A stretch of 64,000 bases of DNA from SZUA-309 sp050185825 (GCA_050185825.1 JBFWZA010000026.1:1-64000); one strand, 5' to 3'; positions 16,121-24,589 are shown, numbered from the stretch's first letter. Notes: generated from the letters alone by a model not told the origin. Made by a program: numbers and translations.

Positions 16121-17204
16121 CGGCCCTGACAGGATTGCCCACGTAGAACGCTTTCGGGCGCACGAGCCGGTTGTCCCGGCGACACTCCATGAAGTGGGCC
16201 AGATAGCCGTACACGCGGGAAAGCGCGAAGTTGGCGGTGAAGAACGGCGTCGGCAGGCCCAGCGTCCGGTAGATCACGCCCTTGTAGAACTCGAGGTTCG
16301 CGTACAGATCCTTGCCCTGCTCGGCCATCCGCTCGGTGAATCTCCGCTCGATGGCGACCAGGGTTAAGTAGGTCACCTCGTGCGGCGTGCCGCGGGTGAG
16401 ATCGTCGGCCAGAGACTTCAGGTACCGGGCGCGGGGATCGAGCACCCGGTACTCGCGGTGGCCCATGCCCATCACCTTGGTCTTCGTGGCGAGACACTCA
16501 TCCACGAACGCCGCCGCCTTTTCCGGGCAGCCTACCCGGTCGGCCGTTTCCAGCGCCGCCTGATCGGCACCGCCGTGGAGCACGCCGTGCAGCGTGCCGA
16601 AGGCGGCGGAGAGCGCGTTCTCCACGGGCGCCAGGGTGCTCGCGGTGGCGCGGGCAACGAACGTGCTGGCGTTGAAGCTGTGCTCGAGCTGCAGGATCTG
16701 GGTGACGCTGTAGGCGCGGCGGGCTATGTCCGTATCCGGGGCGCCGGCCAGCTCGAGAAAGCGCAGCGCGGGATCCTTGGATCTGGCGGTGTGCACCTTC
16801 TCGCCCAGCAGGTGGGTGGCGACGATGGACGGCAGCTTGGCGGCCACCGCAAAGCCCTGGGCGGCATCATGGCGATCGGCGAAAGCGTCGGTGCGGTCCA
16901 GCAGCGGCGTCACCCCCTGCAGCACGTGCATGGGGTGGGTGGCGCGCGGCAGCGACAGGACGAGGTCCCGTTCCCGCGCCGAGAGATCCGCGGCGGCGGC
17001 CGCCGCCTCGGTGATGCCCGGGCCGGTTTTTCCGTCCACCACGAGTGCGGCCACCTCGCCGAAGGGCAGATCCACCAGATCGTCGATGGGGATGCCCCGG
17101 TAGCTGAGGATGCCGTTGTCGCCGTCCACCAGCGAGATGGCGGTGGTGTCCACCACCACGCCTTCCAGGCCGCGGCGGATGTTTTCGGTTCCGTTGGTGC
17201 TCAT
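16107..17204 (-). CDS. Citrate synthase family protein
   Basis: Citrate or 2-methylcitrate synthase family member of 365 residues, joining acyl-CoA to an oxo acid. Two catalytic His positions are present in LHGVLHGGADQAA and MGMGHREYRVLDPRARYLK. The third catalytic site reads YANLEFYKGVIYRTLGLP, with Glu where most members have Asp (NVDFYSG). The C-terminal CRRDNRLVRPKAFYVG is normal. ATG 17204 follows GGGAGG. Its divergent LysR neighbour and the dyad between them suggest substrate-induced control, hence perhaps a catabolic, methylcitrate-like role rather than the housekeeping enzyme. Confidence 0.88.
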   Translation of the reverse strand: MSTNGTENIRRGLEGVVVDTTAISLVDGDNGILSYRGIPIDDLVDLPFGEVAALVVDGKTGPGITEAAAAAADLSARERDLVLSLPRATHPMHVLQGVTPLLDRTDAFADRHDAAQGFAVAAKLPSIVATHLLGEKVHTARSKDPALRFLELAGAPDTDIARRAYSVTQILQLEHSFNASTFVARATASTLAPVENALSAAFGTLHGVLHGGADQAALETADRVGCPEKAAAFVDECLATKTKVMGMGHREYRVLDPRARYLKSLADDLTRGTPHEVTYLTLVAIERRFTERMAEQGKDLYANLEFYKGVIYRTLGLPTPFFTANFALSRVYGYLAHFMECRRDNRLVRPKAFYVGNPVRAATRG

Positions 17205-17351
17205 GTCTGCCTCCCGTGAGATCGCTGTTTGGTTCCTCGGCAGTGGATCCACGGTAGTCCCTGCTGTCTCCGGAACCCATAGCGTCTCACTTACGCATCG
17301 AGAAGCAGCACTGATAGCCGCGCAGATAGCGGCGGCAATGCCGCAGGTCTG

Positions 17352-17372
17352 CGGATAAGGCGCGCTTATCCG
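17352..17372. promoter_or_regulatory. LysR box (T-N11-A dyad) between citrate synthase and lysR-type gene
   Basis: Perfect 8-bp inverted repeat CGGATAAG/CTTATCCG with a 5-bp spacer, containing T-N11-A (17356 to 17368). It lies 92 bp before the regulator start and about 150 bp before the citrate synthase start, the usual place for an LTTR recognition site. The rest of the 260-bp gap shows no gene. Confidence 0.75.
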
Positions 17373-17464
17373 AAGATTAGCGGGGACGGTGGAGGAACGC
17401 TGGCCCGGTCGCCGCGCGCCTGCTAGGTTGACGGGCTACCAAGGGGAAGCGTGGGGTTTGACCC

Positions 17465-18424
17465 ATGCAGATCGAACGACACGAGATCCGGATCTTCGCC
17501 GCCGTGGTGGAGGAAGACGGCTTCTCCCGGGCTGCGGAAAAGCTCGACGTCTCCCAGTCCGCCGTCAGTCAGGCGGTTGCGAACCTCGAGCACAAGCTGG
17601 AGTGCCAGCTGCTCATTCGCGGCCGGAAGCTCGCCCTCACCGAGTCCGGCAAGCGCCTGTTCACGTTCTCCCGGCTCGTCATCAACGAGGAGTCGGTGGC
17701 GCTGGACGACCTCCAGCGGATCAAGACCGGCGCCCTGTCCACCCTGAATCTGGCCATGAGCAGCGCCGTCAACCGCTTTCACGGCGAGCGATTGCTTCTG
17801 GAATTCTGTGAAAAGAACCCGCTCACCCGGCTGAAGCTGGACGTGGCGCCGAGCCGCGAGATGGTCTACGGCGTGGACGAGGACCGCTGGGAGCTGGGCT
17901 TCGGACCCTTCCAGAGCCGCATGCCCGGCCATTTCGAGCTGCTGCCGCTGTTCCGCGAAACCCGTTACCTGGTGGTGCACGAGGATCATCCGGACGCGCA
18001 GGCACTGCTCACCGATCCTGCCGCCCACCTCGCCCGTCAGACGTTGCTGACGAGCTACCTGGACGATCCGGACAAGCGGCCGGGCAGCGCCCAGCGGATC
18101 CGCGACCAGGTGCAGGCCGTCTGGGAGGTGAGCCATCTGGAGCTCCGCCTGGCGCTGTGTGCGGCGGGCAGGGGCATCACCTATCTTTCCGACCGTCTGC
18201 TCGGAGACCTCAGCGGATACCACCGGATCGAGGGGCTGGAGTTCTCGAGCTTCGAGCGGGAAGTCGGCCTCTACTACAAGAAGCACCGGGCGCTGTCGGA
18301 GGGCGCCAAGCGCTTCATCGGCATCTGTCAGCGGTCGTTCAGACCGGTCCGGACGCGGTCGAAGACGGCGACGAGGTCGAAGACGTCGACGAGGTCGAAG
18401 ACGTCGAAGTCGAAGCAGAGTTAG
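17465..18424 (+). CDS. LysR family transcriptional regulator
   Basis: Protein of 319 residues. Residues 5-65 form the winged HTH (EIRIFAAVVEEDGFSRAAEKLDVSQSAVSQAVANLEHKL) and the rest is a periplasmic-binding-like effector domain (LLTSYLDDPDKRPGS, VWEVSHLELRLALCAAGRGITYLSDRLL). It is divergent from the citrate synthase gene, with a LysR box between them, and probably activates it. The last 25 residues form an Arg/Lys/Ser/Thr repeat tail (TRSKTATRSKTSTRSKT) built from an 18-bp tandem repeat. This tail overlaps the end of the convergent DUF2306 gene and is not part of the normal fold. Confidence 0.92.
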   Translation: MQIERHEIRIFAAVVEEDGFSRAAEKLDVSQSAVSQAVANLEHKLECQLLIRGRKLALTESGKRLFTFSRLVINEESVALDDLQRIKTGALSTLNLAMSSAVNRFHGERLLLEFCEKNPLTRLKLDVAPSREMVYGVDEDRWELGFGPFQSRMPGHFELLPLFRETRYLVVHEDHPDAQALLTDPAAHLARQTLLTSYLDDPDKRPGSAQRIRDQVQAVWEVSHLELRLALCAAGRGITYLSDRLLGDLSGYHRIEGLEFSSFEREVGLYYKKHRALSEGAKRFIGICQRSFRPVRTRSKTATRSKTSTRSKTSKSKQS

Positions 18425-19043
18425 CGGCAGGCCGCAGCCGCCAGCCCATACGGGACCGGGCGATGACCAGCCACTCCGCCACCACCAGGTTCGGCACCCA
18501 GCACAACCAGGCCACCACGGGATAGAAGTCCGCGAACGGAATGCTCATGGCGCCGGTAAAGATGCCGAGATAGGCACGCAGGGTCACCGCCGCGAAGGTC
18601 AGCGCGAAGTTGCGGATCATCCAGATGCGGTGGGCGGCCAGATCGCCGCGGCGGACGGCGGCGTAAGCCTGCCAGCCGCTGACAAGCCAGACCACGGCAA
18701 GCAGGGCGAAGCCGACGCGCCCGGCCAGGCCGCCGTCCGCCTGGCCGGCCATGACCAGACCGCCCGTGCCGCCGAGCAGCACGGCCACCAGGTAGGTACG
18801 GCCGAGCCAGCGGTGGAGGGCGAGATGCCGCGCCCGCAGCCCGGGCAGAAACTGGAAGCCGCCGATGCCGAGCGCAAGCCCGCTGCCCAGGACATGAAGC
18901 GCCGCGAACAGCGGACGCTCGGCGAACCGGAGCTGGAAATCGGCGCCCCCGGTCAGGCCGAGCTGAAAGGCAAAGGCGTAGAGCGCGATGGGCACGGACA
19001 GCGCGATCAGCAGCCAGAGGCCGAGGCGCTGCATGGTGCTCAC
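18339..19043 (-). CDS. DUF2306-type multi-pass membrane protein
   Basis: Protein of 234 residues with about six hydrophobic helices (LGLWLLIALSVPIALYAFAFQLG, PLFAALHVLGSGLALGIGGFQFL, GRTYLVAVLLGGTGGLVMAG and further). LALHRWLGRTYL and LAAHRIWMIRNFALTFAAVTLR carry the conserved His/Arg pattern of DUF2306 proteins, whose function is unknown. The last 25 residues (STSTSSTSSTSSTSS) come from the 18-bp repeat and overlap the LysR gene by 86 nt. An internal Met at residue 4 may be the real start. Confidence 0.7.
   Translation of the reverse strand: MSTMQRLGLWLLIALSVPIALYAFAFQLGLTGGADFQLRFAERPLFAALHVLGSGLALGIGGFQFLPGLRARHLALHRWLGRTYLVAVLLGGTGGLVMAGQADGGLAGRVGFALLAVVWLVSGWQAYAAVRRGDLAAHRIWMIRNFALTFAAVTLRAYLGIFTGAMSIPFADFYPVVAWLCWVPNLVVAEWLVIARSRMGWRLRPAANSASTSTSSTSSTSSTSSPSSTASGPV
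18351..18420. repeat. 18-bp tandem repeat shared by two convergent gene ends
   Basis: Two exact 18-bp units (18369-18386 and 18387-18404, CGACGAGGTCGAAGACGT) are flanked by diverged partial units. On the plus strand it encodes the basic tail of the LysR protein; on the minus strand it encodes the Ser/Thr tail of the membrane protein. Confidence 0.85.
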
Positions 19044-19051
19044 CCGTCAGG

Positions 19052-19105
19052 CCTCACCAGTGAGGTGCGTCTTACCAGTGAGGCACGCCTCACCAGTGAG
19101 GCGCA
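19052..19105. repeat. Three tandem 18-bp units, each a small hairpin
   Basis: Three adjacent units with consensus CCTCACCAGTGAGGYGCG. The first and third contain the dyad CCTCAC-CA-GTGAGG. They fill the short gap between the SIS-domain gene end (19090) and the DUF2306 gene start (19043), and the last unit overlaps the SIS stop codon. A local slipped duplication or transcription-pausing hairpins are possible. Confidence 0.8.
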
Positions 19106-19695
19106 TTGTCTTCCCGGGCTGCCCGGCCCAGGTAGCCGCCATGGTGGCGCAGCCCCCACTGCTCGCGGGTCACGCCCTTCTGCTCCATGAGCGCGAGCGC
19201 GATGGCGTCGGAGATGGCCAGCATCACGGCCATGCTGGCGGAGGGGGTGAGGCCGAGGGGGCAGGCTTCCTCCACCTCGCCCATGTCGAGCACGAAGTCG
19301 GACAGCCTGCGGAGCTCCGAGTCGGGATGAGAGGTGATGCCGATGACGGTGGCGACCCCCAGATGACGGGCGAGCTCGAGGATTTCCAGCACCTCCCGGC
19401 TCTTGCCGCTGGTGGAGAATGCGATGAGCACGTCGTGGGTGTCCACCAGTCCCAGGTCGCCGTGGGCGGCTTCGGCCGGGTGCACGAAGACCGCCGGCGT
19501 GGCGGTGGAGCAGAGGGTGGCGGCGAACTTGTTGGCGATGTAGCCCGCCTTGCCGATCCCCGTGGTGATGATCTTGCCGTCGCAGGCGAGCAGCACCTCC
19601 ACCGCCCGGACGAAGTTGTCGTCCACCCTGATGGCACCGATGGCCGCCGCCTCCGCGGCGATGACGGCGCGCATCCGCTCGTCGATCTTCATCAC
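19090..19695 (-). CDS. KpsF/GutQ-type SIS-domain sugar-phosphate isomerase, short form
   Basis: Protein of 201 residues consisting only of the SIS domain: GKIITTGIGKAGYIANKFAATLCSTATPAVFVHPAEAAHGDLGLVDTHDVLIAFSTSGKSREVLEILELARHLGVATVIGITSHPDSEL. It matches the first two thirds of D-arabinose-5-phosphate isomerases, which supply the Kdo precursor, but the two C-terminal CBS domains of KdsD are absent. It may be an isomerase or a sugar-phosphate-binding protein. It is divergent from the GH20 hexosaminidase gene cluster, so a hexosamine-phosphate ligand is possible. Confidence 0.8.
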   Translation of the reverse strand: MMKIDERMRAVIAAEAAAIGAIRVDDNFVRAVEVLLACDGKIITTGIGKAGYIANKFAATLCSTATPAVFVHPAEAAHGDLGLVDTHDVLIAFSTSGKSREVLEILELARHLGVATVIGITSHPDSELRRLSDFVLDMGEVEEACPLGLTPSASMAVMLAISDAIALALMEQKGVTREQWGLRHHGGYLGRAAREDNAPHW

Positions 19696-19793
19696 CGTGG
19701 CTGTATTCCTTTACCGGTCGTCTGAATGACTCGGGTCATGATGTCGCGATCCCCAACTCTGGTAGAGTCGCGCAAAAGAGTGAATTGAGGGAC

Positions 19794-21824
19794 ATGGGGA
19801 GTCAACCGGAAACGGGCGAGGGCCTTTCGGGCGACCTTCAGCTGCTGCCCTGGCCTGCGTCGCTGGATCGGGGCAGCGGGGTCATCCGCCTCGCCAGTGC
19901 ACGTTTTCAGGCGGCCGCGGATGGCGTCGTGCCGCCGCGGCTCGCGCGGGCGGTGGAACGCCTCGGCGAGCGGATCTCCCGCCGCTGCGGGTTACCCCTC
20001 GCAGAACCGGTGCCCGTTCAGCTGCGCTGGCAGGCGGCAGCCGCCGGGCTGCCGGTGCTGGGTGCGGACGAAGGCTACTGGCTGGTGGCCGACGATGCGG
20101 GGCTGTACGTGGATGCCGCCTCCGAGTGGGGGGTGTTGTGGGGCCTGGTGACCCTCGGGCAGCTCGTTGCGGCCGACGGGACCATCCCGCACATCGCCGT
20201 GGACGACCGTCCCCGGTTTCCCTGGCGCGGCCTGCTGCTCGACCCTGCCAGGCACTTCCTGCCCGCCGCCGACGTGCTCCGAACCCTCGACGGCATGGCG
20301 TGCTGCAAGCTCAACGTGCTGCACCTTCACCTCAGCGACGATCAGGGTTTCCGGTTTCCGGTGCCGGCGCTGCCGAAGCTGGCGAGCCGGGACGCTTACA
20401 CCGCACAAGAGCTGGCGGCGGTGGTGAGCCACGCGGCTGATCTGGGTATCCGGGTTGTCCCCGAGATCGACATGCCCGGCCACGTGACAAGCTGGCTAAC
20501 GGCATACCCGGAGCTCGGGGCCCGGCAGGTCGGGCTGACGGAACGGTTCGGCGTGCACGGCGCCTGTCTCGACCCGAGCAGCGAAGCGGTCTACGACGCC
20601 ATCGGTCGCGTGCTGGACGCACTGGTCGCCGTCTTTCCCGACGAGTGCGTGCACATCGGCGGTGACGAGGTCAGCCCGGGGTGGTGGTCGGAGGACCCGA
20701 ACGTCCGCGCGCTGATGGATCGGGAGTCGCTGCCGGATGTGAAGGCCGTGCAGGGCTACTTCAACCGCCGGGTGGGCGCGATGGTGGCCCAGCGCGGTCG
20801 CCGGGTGGTGGCCTGGGACGAGGTGCTGGAGGCGGGCTGCCCCGGGGACTGGATCGTCCAGGCCTGGCGGGGTGCGACCCTGCGCGACCGGGTGCTGGCG
20901 GCGGGCAACCGCGTGCTGGTCTCGGCGCCGTACTATCTGGATCTCCACTACCCGGTGGACGTGCACTACGGCTTCGATCCTGCAGCGCCGCAGGCGGCGC
21001 TGGTTGCGCGGGAGGACGAGCTGCTCACGGACCCGCGCTTCGCCCCGGTGGCCGAAGGCATGCGCTGGGCGGGCCACTGGCGACAGGGGGCCATCGAACG
21101 TGAGCCGCCCTCGAACGATCCGGCCCTGCTGGGAGGCGAGGCCTGCCTGTGGGGGGAACTGGTGGCGCCCGCCGTGCTCGATACCCGTCTCTGGTCCCGG
21201 CTGCCGGCGGTGGCCGAGCGATTCTGGTCGACCGCGGATCGGATGGACGCGGACCGACTCTACCCGCGGCTGGATCGGTTTCTCGACGGCACGCTGCGGG
21301 AGGTGGGCATCGATGTCACCGGGGGATTCGAGGCCGCGCTCGCCGCCCTCGGCGTCGGGAACGGCTGGCGGGAAGTCGTCGGCATGCTGGAGCCGGTGAA
21401 GTGGTACGGCCGGCTGCTGGGTGCCGAGGCCCTGGCGGCGCGGATCCAGGGCCGCGAGATGCCCCAGGCGAGGCCCTACCTCGTGGATACACCGCTCGAC
21501 GCTCTGGTGGATCACCTGCCGCCGGAAAGCCGGCCCGCCAGACGCTTCGCGATGCTCTGCCGCGCGGCGGAAGGTGGTGACGAGTCGGCGTCGCGGACAC
21601 TGGCGCGGAAGCTGGCGGGATGGCGGGCACTCGCCGCCGGCAACGTGCCTGCAGACCTGGCGGCGCCGCTGGACAGGCTGCTGACACTGGCCGGGCTCGT
21701 GGAGTCGCGCCTGGAGACGGGCGCGACCGTGGGCCCACAGATGCTCGACGCCCTCGGCGCCCCCATGGGCGAGCTCGTGCTGGCTCTGCCGCCGGCGCTG
21801 CAGTCGTGGCTGACGGGCCGTTGA
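19794..21824 (+). CDS. Beta-N-acetylhexosaminidase, GH20
   Basis: Releases terminal N-acetylglucosamine or N-acetylgalactosamine from oligosaccharides such as chitin fragments. The 676-residue protein has an N-terminal GH20b-like domain (about 20-150) and the TIM barrel (from RFPWRGLLLDPARHFLPAADVLRTLDGMACCKLNVLHLHLSDDQGFRF). The catalytic Asp-Glu pair is in CVHIGGDEVSPGWW. QAWRG and LGGEACLWGELV are conserved subsite motifs. No signal peptide is evident, so it is probably cytoplasmic. ATG 19794 is used; TTG 19785 is possible. First gene of a four-gene cluster. Confidence 0.93.
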   Translation: MGSQPETGEGLSGDLQLLPWPASLDRGSGVIRLASARFQAAADGVVPPRLARAVERLGERISRRCGLPLAEPVPVQLRWQAAAAGLPVLGADEGYWLVADDAGLYVDAASEWGVLWGLVTLGQLVAADGTIPHIAVDDRPRFPWRGLLLDPARHFLPAADVLRTLDGMACCKLNVLHLHLSDDQGFRFPVPALPKLASRDAYTAQELAAVVSHAADLGIRVVPEIDMPGHVTSWLTAYPELGARQVGLTERFGVHGACLDPSSEAVYDAIGRVLDALVAVFPDECVHIGGDEVSPGWWSEDPNVRALMDRESLPDVKAVQGYFNRRVGAMVAQRGRRVVAWDEVLEAGCPGDWIVQAWRGATLRDRVLAAGNRVLVSAPYYLDLHYPVDVHYGFDPAAPQAALVAREDELLTDPRFAPVAEGMRWAGHWRQGAIEREPPSNDPALLGGEACLWGELVAPAVLDTRLWSRLPAVAERFWSTADRMDADRLYPRLDRFLDGTLREVGIDVTGGFEAALAALGVGNGWREVVGMLEPVKWYGRLLGAEALAARIQGREMPQARPYLVDTPLDALVDHLPPESRPARRFAMLCRAAEGGDESASRTLARKLAGWRALAAGNVPADLAAPLDRLLTLAGLVESRLETGATVGPQMLDALGAPMGELVLALPPALQSWLTGR

Positions 21825-22837
21825 GCCGGGCAGCCGCAGCCCTGCGCGGCGGCTGGCGGCTGACGGCGCGGCTCTCACCGCTCGGGGAAGGTCACATCAA
21901 CGAGACGCTGCTGGTGAGCACGGAGGCGGGGCCGCGCTATGTGCTGCAGCGGATCAGCCGGACGGTGTTCGCGGATCCGGAGCGCGTGATGTCCAACCTG
22001 GTCCGCGTCATCGACCACTTACGCAACTCCGATGCCGGGCTGGTACCGGCGCTGATTCCGACGGTCGCGGATAGCTGGGCATTCGTGGACGACGCCGCCG
22101 ACTGGTGGCGGCTGTGGGCGTACGTCGCCGATGGCCGGTCGCTGTCCCGGACCTCCGACCCGGCACTGTGCCGGGCCGCAGGGGAAGCCTACGGCCGCTT
22201 CCAGCGGCTGCTGGCCGGGCTGCCCGGACCGGCGCTCGAGCCCACCATTCCAGGATTCCTCGAGCTTGGCGGCTACCTGGAGAGACTGGATGCGGCATTG
22301 TCGCTTCACGATGCGGCCGATGTCGTGGCGGCAGCCTGCGGGAGCGAGACGTTCCTGGACGACCACCGCTCGCTCGCCGCCCGCTTCCCGCGCCAGGGCG
22401 ACCTCATCCACGGCGACTGCAAGCTGAACAACCTGATTTTCGCCACCGACAGCCCCGAGGTGCTGGCGGTGCTGGACCTGGACACGGTGATGGCCGGTCA
22501 CTGGGCCTGGGATCTGGGTGATCTGGTGCGCTCGGTGCTCACGGGCGTGACCGGGACGGAGGCTGCCGGACGGGCGGTCGGCGCCCTGGTCGACGGCTTC
22601 GCCGCAGGCAGCGGCCGGTCGCCGGATGCCGGGACCGTTGTCGATGCTGCGGTCTATGTGGCGTTCATGCTCGGCGTGCGTTTTCTCACCGACCATCTCG
22701 AAGGCGATCGCTACTTCCGGGTAACGCGGCACGGGGACAACCTCGAGCGGGCAAGGGCGCAATTCGATCTGGTCCGGCGCCTCGGCACCGGCGCGCTGGC
22801 AGACAGCCTTGCCTCGGCCGCGCCCGGGAGGCGATAG
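21806..22837 (+). CDS. NahK-like N-acetylhexosamine kinase (APH fold)
   Basis: Aminoglycoside-phosphotransferase-fold kinase of about 343 residues. It resembles bifidobacterial NahK in GEGHINETLLVSTEAGPRYVLQRI, the catalytic loop HGDCKLNNLIF, the metal site VLDLDTVMAGHWAWDLGDLVRS and GVRFLTDHLEGDRYFRVTRHGDNLERAR. NahK phosphorylates GlcNAc/GalNAc at C1. Following a GH20 hexosaminidase, it would capture the freed sugar. Start uncertain: GTG 21806 (overlapping the GH20 end) or TTG 21821 (overlapping its stop). Confidence 0.8.
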   Translation: MADGPLSRAAAALRGGWRLTARLSPLGEGHINETLLVSTEAGPRYVLQRISRTVFADPERVMSNLVRVIDHLRNSDAGLVPALIPTVADSWAFVDDAADWWRLWAYVADGRSLSRTSDPALCRAAGEAYGRFQRLLAGLPGPALEPTIPGFLELGGYLERLDAALSLHDAADVVAAACGSETFLDDHRSLAARFPRQGDLIHGDCKLNNLIFATDSPEVLAVLDLDTVMAGHWAWDLGDLVRSVLTGVTGTEAAGRAVGALVDGFAAGSGRSPDAGTVVDAAVYVAFMLGVRFLTDHLEGDRYFRVTRHGDNLERARAQFDLVRRLGTGALADSLASAAPGRR

Positions 22838-22883
22838 TGGCGCCGTCGACTGGCCGACCGATCACGCGACACGGAGCGCAGCG

Positions 22884-23786
22884 TTGAGCACAGACTGGTA
22901 CGAGTTCCTGCTGGATGCCCTGGAGGTGGAGGAAACCAGCCGTGAGCTCCTGAGCTACCGCGGCCCGGTCGATCCGTCCGCCACGTCCATCAGGGACTAC
23001 TTCCGCCAGCCGGCCTATCCCTATCCGGAGCGCTTGGATGTCGGTGCCTACTACCGGCAGAAGCTCAAGCTGCAGGTTGAGCTGGTGAAGCTGCAGAACT
23101 GGATCACGGAGCGGGGCCACCGGCTGCTCATCCTCTTCGAGGGTCGTGACACCGCCGGCAAGGGCAGCACCATCAAACGCTTCACGGAACACCTCAATCC
23201 GCGCCGCGTGCACGTCGTGGCGCTGGAAAAGCCCACCGAGAAGGAGCAGGGGCAGTGGTACTTCCAGCGCTACGTGCAGCACCTGCCGAGCGCCGGAGAG
23301 ATCGCGCTGTTCGACCGCTCCTGGTACAACCGTGCCGGGGTCGAGCGGGTGATGGGCTTCTGCACGGAAGAGGAGTACTGGGAGTTCGTCCGCCAGGCGC
23401 CCGTGTTCGAGAACATGCTGACCGACGACGGTATCACGCTCGTCAAGTTCTACCTCTCCATCAGCAAGGACGAGCAGGCGAGCCGGATCGAGGAGCGGCG
23501 GCGCAACCCGCTCAAGCGCTGGAAGCTGTCGCCCATCGATCAGGAGGCGCAGCAGCGCTGGGACGCCTACACGGAGGCCAAGGAGGAGACGCTGCGGCTG
23601 ACCGACGGCGAGCACAACCCGTGGACCATCATCAAGGCGGACGACCGGCTGCGGGCACGCCTCGAGGCCATCCGCTGCGTGCTGGCGCTGTTCGACTACG
23701 AGGACAGGGACGAGGAAGCCGTGGGTACGCCGGACCCGCTGCTGGTGGCCAACGCGGCGCGGATCTACCGGGTCAGCGCAACATGA
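22884..23786 (+). CDS. ppk2: Polyphosphate kinase 2
   Basis: PPK2 moves phosphate between polyphosphate and nucleotides. The 300-residue protein has Walker A GRDTAGKGSTIKRF, the lid region EKPTEKEQGQWYFQRYVQHLP and Walker B FDRSWYNRAGVERVMGF, as in PPK2 class I enzymes. The start is taken as TTG 22884, which has GGAG 8 nt before it. The stop overlaps the SDR start by 4 nt. Placed after a sugar kinase, it could regenerate ATP or GTP from polyphosphate; that link is inference. Confidence 0.92.
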   Translation: MSTDWYEFLLDALEVEETSRELLSYRGPVDPSATSIRDYFRQPAYPYPERLDVGAYYRQKLKLQVELVKLQNWITERGHRLLILFEGRDTAGKGSTIKRFTEHLNPRRVHVVALEKPTEKEQGQWYFQRYVQHLPSAGEIALFDRSWYNRAGVERVMGFCTEEEYWEFVRQAPVFENMLTDDGITLVKFYLSISKDEQASRIEERRRNPLKRWKLSPIDQEAQQRWDAYTEAKEETLRLTDGEHNPWTIIKADDRLRARLEAIRCVLALFDYEDRDEEAVGTPDPLLVANAARIYRVSAT

Positions 23787-24574
23787 ACACCGATCTGTCC
23801 GGGAAGACGGCACTCATCACCGGCGGCAGCCTGGGACTGGGTCTCGCCATGGCCACGGCCTTCTACCGGGAAGGCGCGAAGGTGGCCATCATCGCCCGCC
23901 GCGCGGAGCCGCTGGCTGCCGCCTGCAGAGGCATCGAGGCCGGCGGCGGCGGTAACTCATCCGCCGTGGCGGGTTACGTCTGCGACGTCACCGATACCGA
24001 TGCGGTGACGGAAACCGTCGACCGCGTCCGGGCCGAGCTCGGCGGCGTGGACATTCTCGTCAACAATGCCGGTCACGCGGCGGCGAAGCCGTTCATGGAG
24101 ATCAGCGACGCCGAGTGGCAGGCCGACATCGACCTGAAGCTCTTTGCCGCCATCCGCCTGACCCGGCTGTGCTGGCCGCACATGGCGGCGAACCGCTGGG
24201 GCCGCGTCATCAACCTGCTGAACGTCTACGCCAAGGCGCCGGACGCGCGCACTGCCCCCACGTCGGTGAGCCGGGCAGCCGGCATGGCGCTCACCAAGGT
24301 GCTGTCGGCGGAAGGCGCGCCGTACAACATCCTGGTCAACGCGTTGCTCATCGGTTTCATCAGGAGCGATCAGATCCGCCGCCGCTACGAGGCGGCCGGG
24401 ACTGAGCAGTCCTTCGACGAGTTCGTGGCCGCTGCGGGTGCGCGGCTGCCCATGGGGCGGATGGGGGAGGCCGAGGAGGTGGCGAATCTGGCGCTGTTTC
24501 TCGCCTCGGACGCCGGCTCCTACGTCACCGGCTGCGCCATCAACATGGATGGCGGTCTGTCCAGGGTGCCCTGA
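23783..24574 (+). CDS. SDR-fold protein lacking the usual catalytic Tyr and Lys
   Basis: Protein of 263 residues with the short-chain dehydrogenase Rossmann fold: TALITGGSLGLGLAMA (cofactor glycine motif), CDVTD, DILVNNAGHAA and the C-terminal FLASDAGSYVTGCAINMDGG. At the active site the usual YxxxK is replaced: the aligned stretch reads TSVSRAAGMALTK, with Thr for Tyr and Arg for Lys. Either the chemistry differs or the protein binds cofactor without classical reductase activity. It is coupled to ppk2 by ATGA overlap and is the last gene of the cluster. Confidence 0.85.
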   Translation: MNTDLSGKTALITGGSLGLGLAMATAFYREGAKVAIIARRAEPLAAACRGIEAGGGGNSSAVAGYVCDVTDTDAVTETVDRVRAELGGVDILVNNAGHAAAKPFMEISDAEWQADIDLKLFAAIRLTRLCWPHMAANRWGRVINLLNVYAKAPDARTAPTSVSRAAGMALTKVLSAEGAPYNILVNALLIGFIRSDQIRRRYEAAGTEQSFDEFVAAAGARLPMGRMGEAEEVANLALFLASDAGSYVTGCAINMDGGLSRVP

Positions 24575-24589
24575 TCAGGCGCCGGCCCG

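Noticed and set aside
19052..19105. CRISPR array
   Set aside because: Units are directly adjacent without spacers and only 18 bp long; no cas genes nearby.
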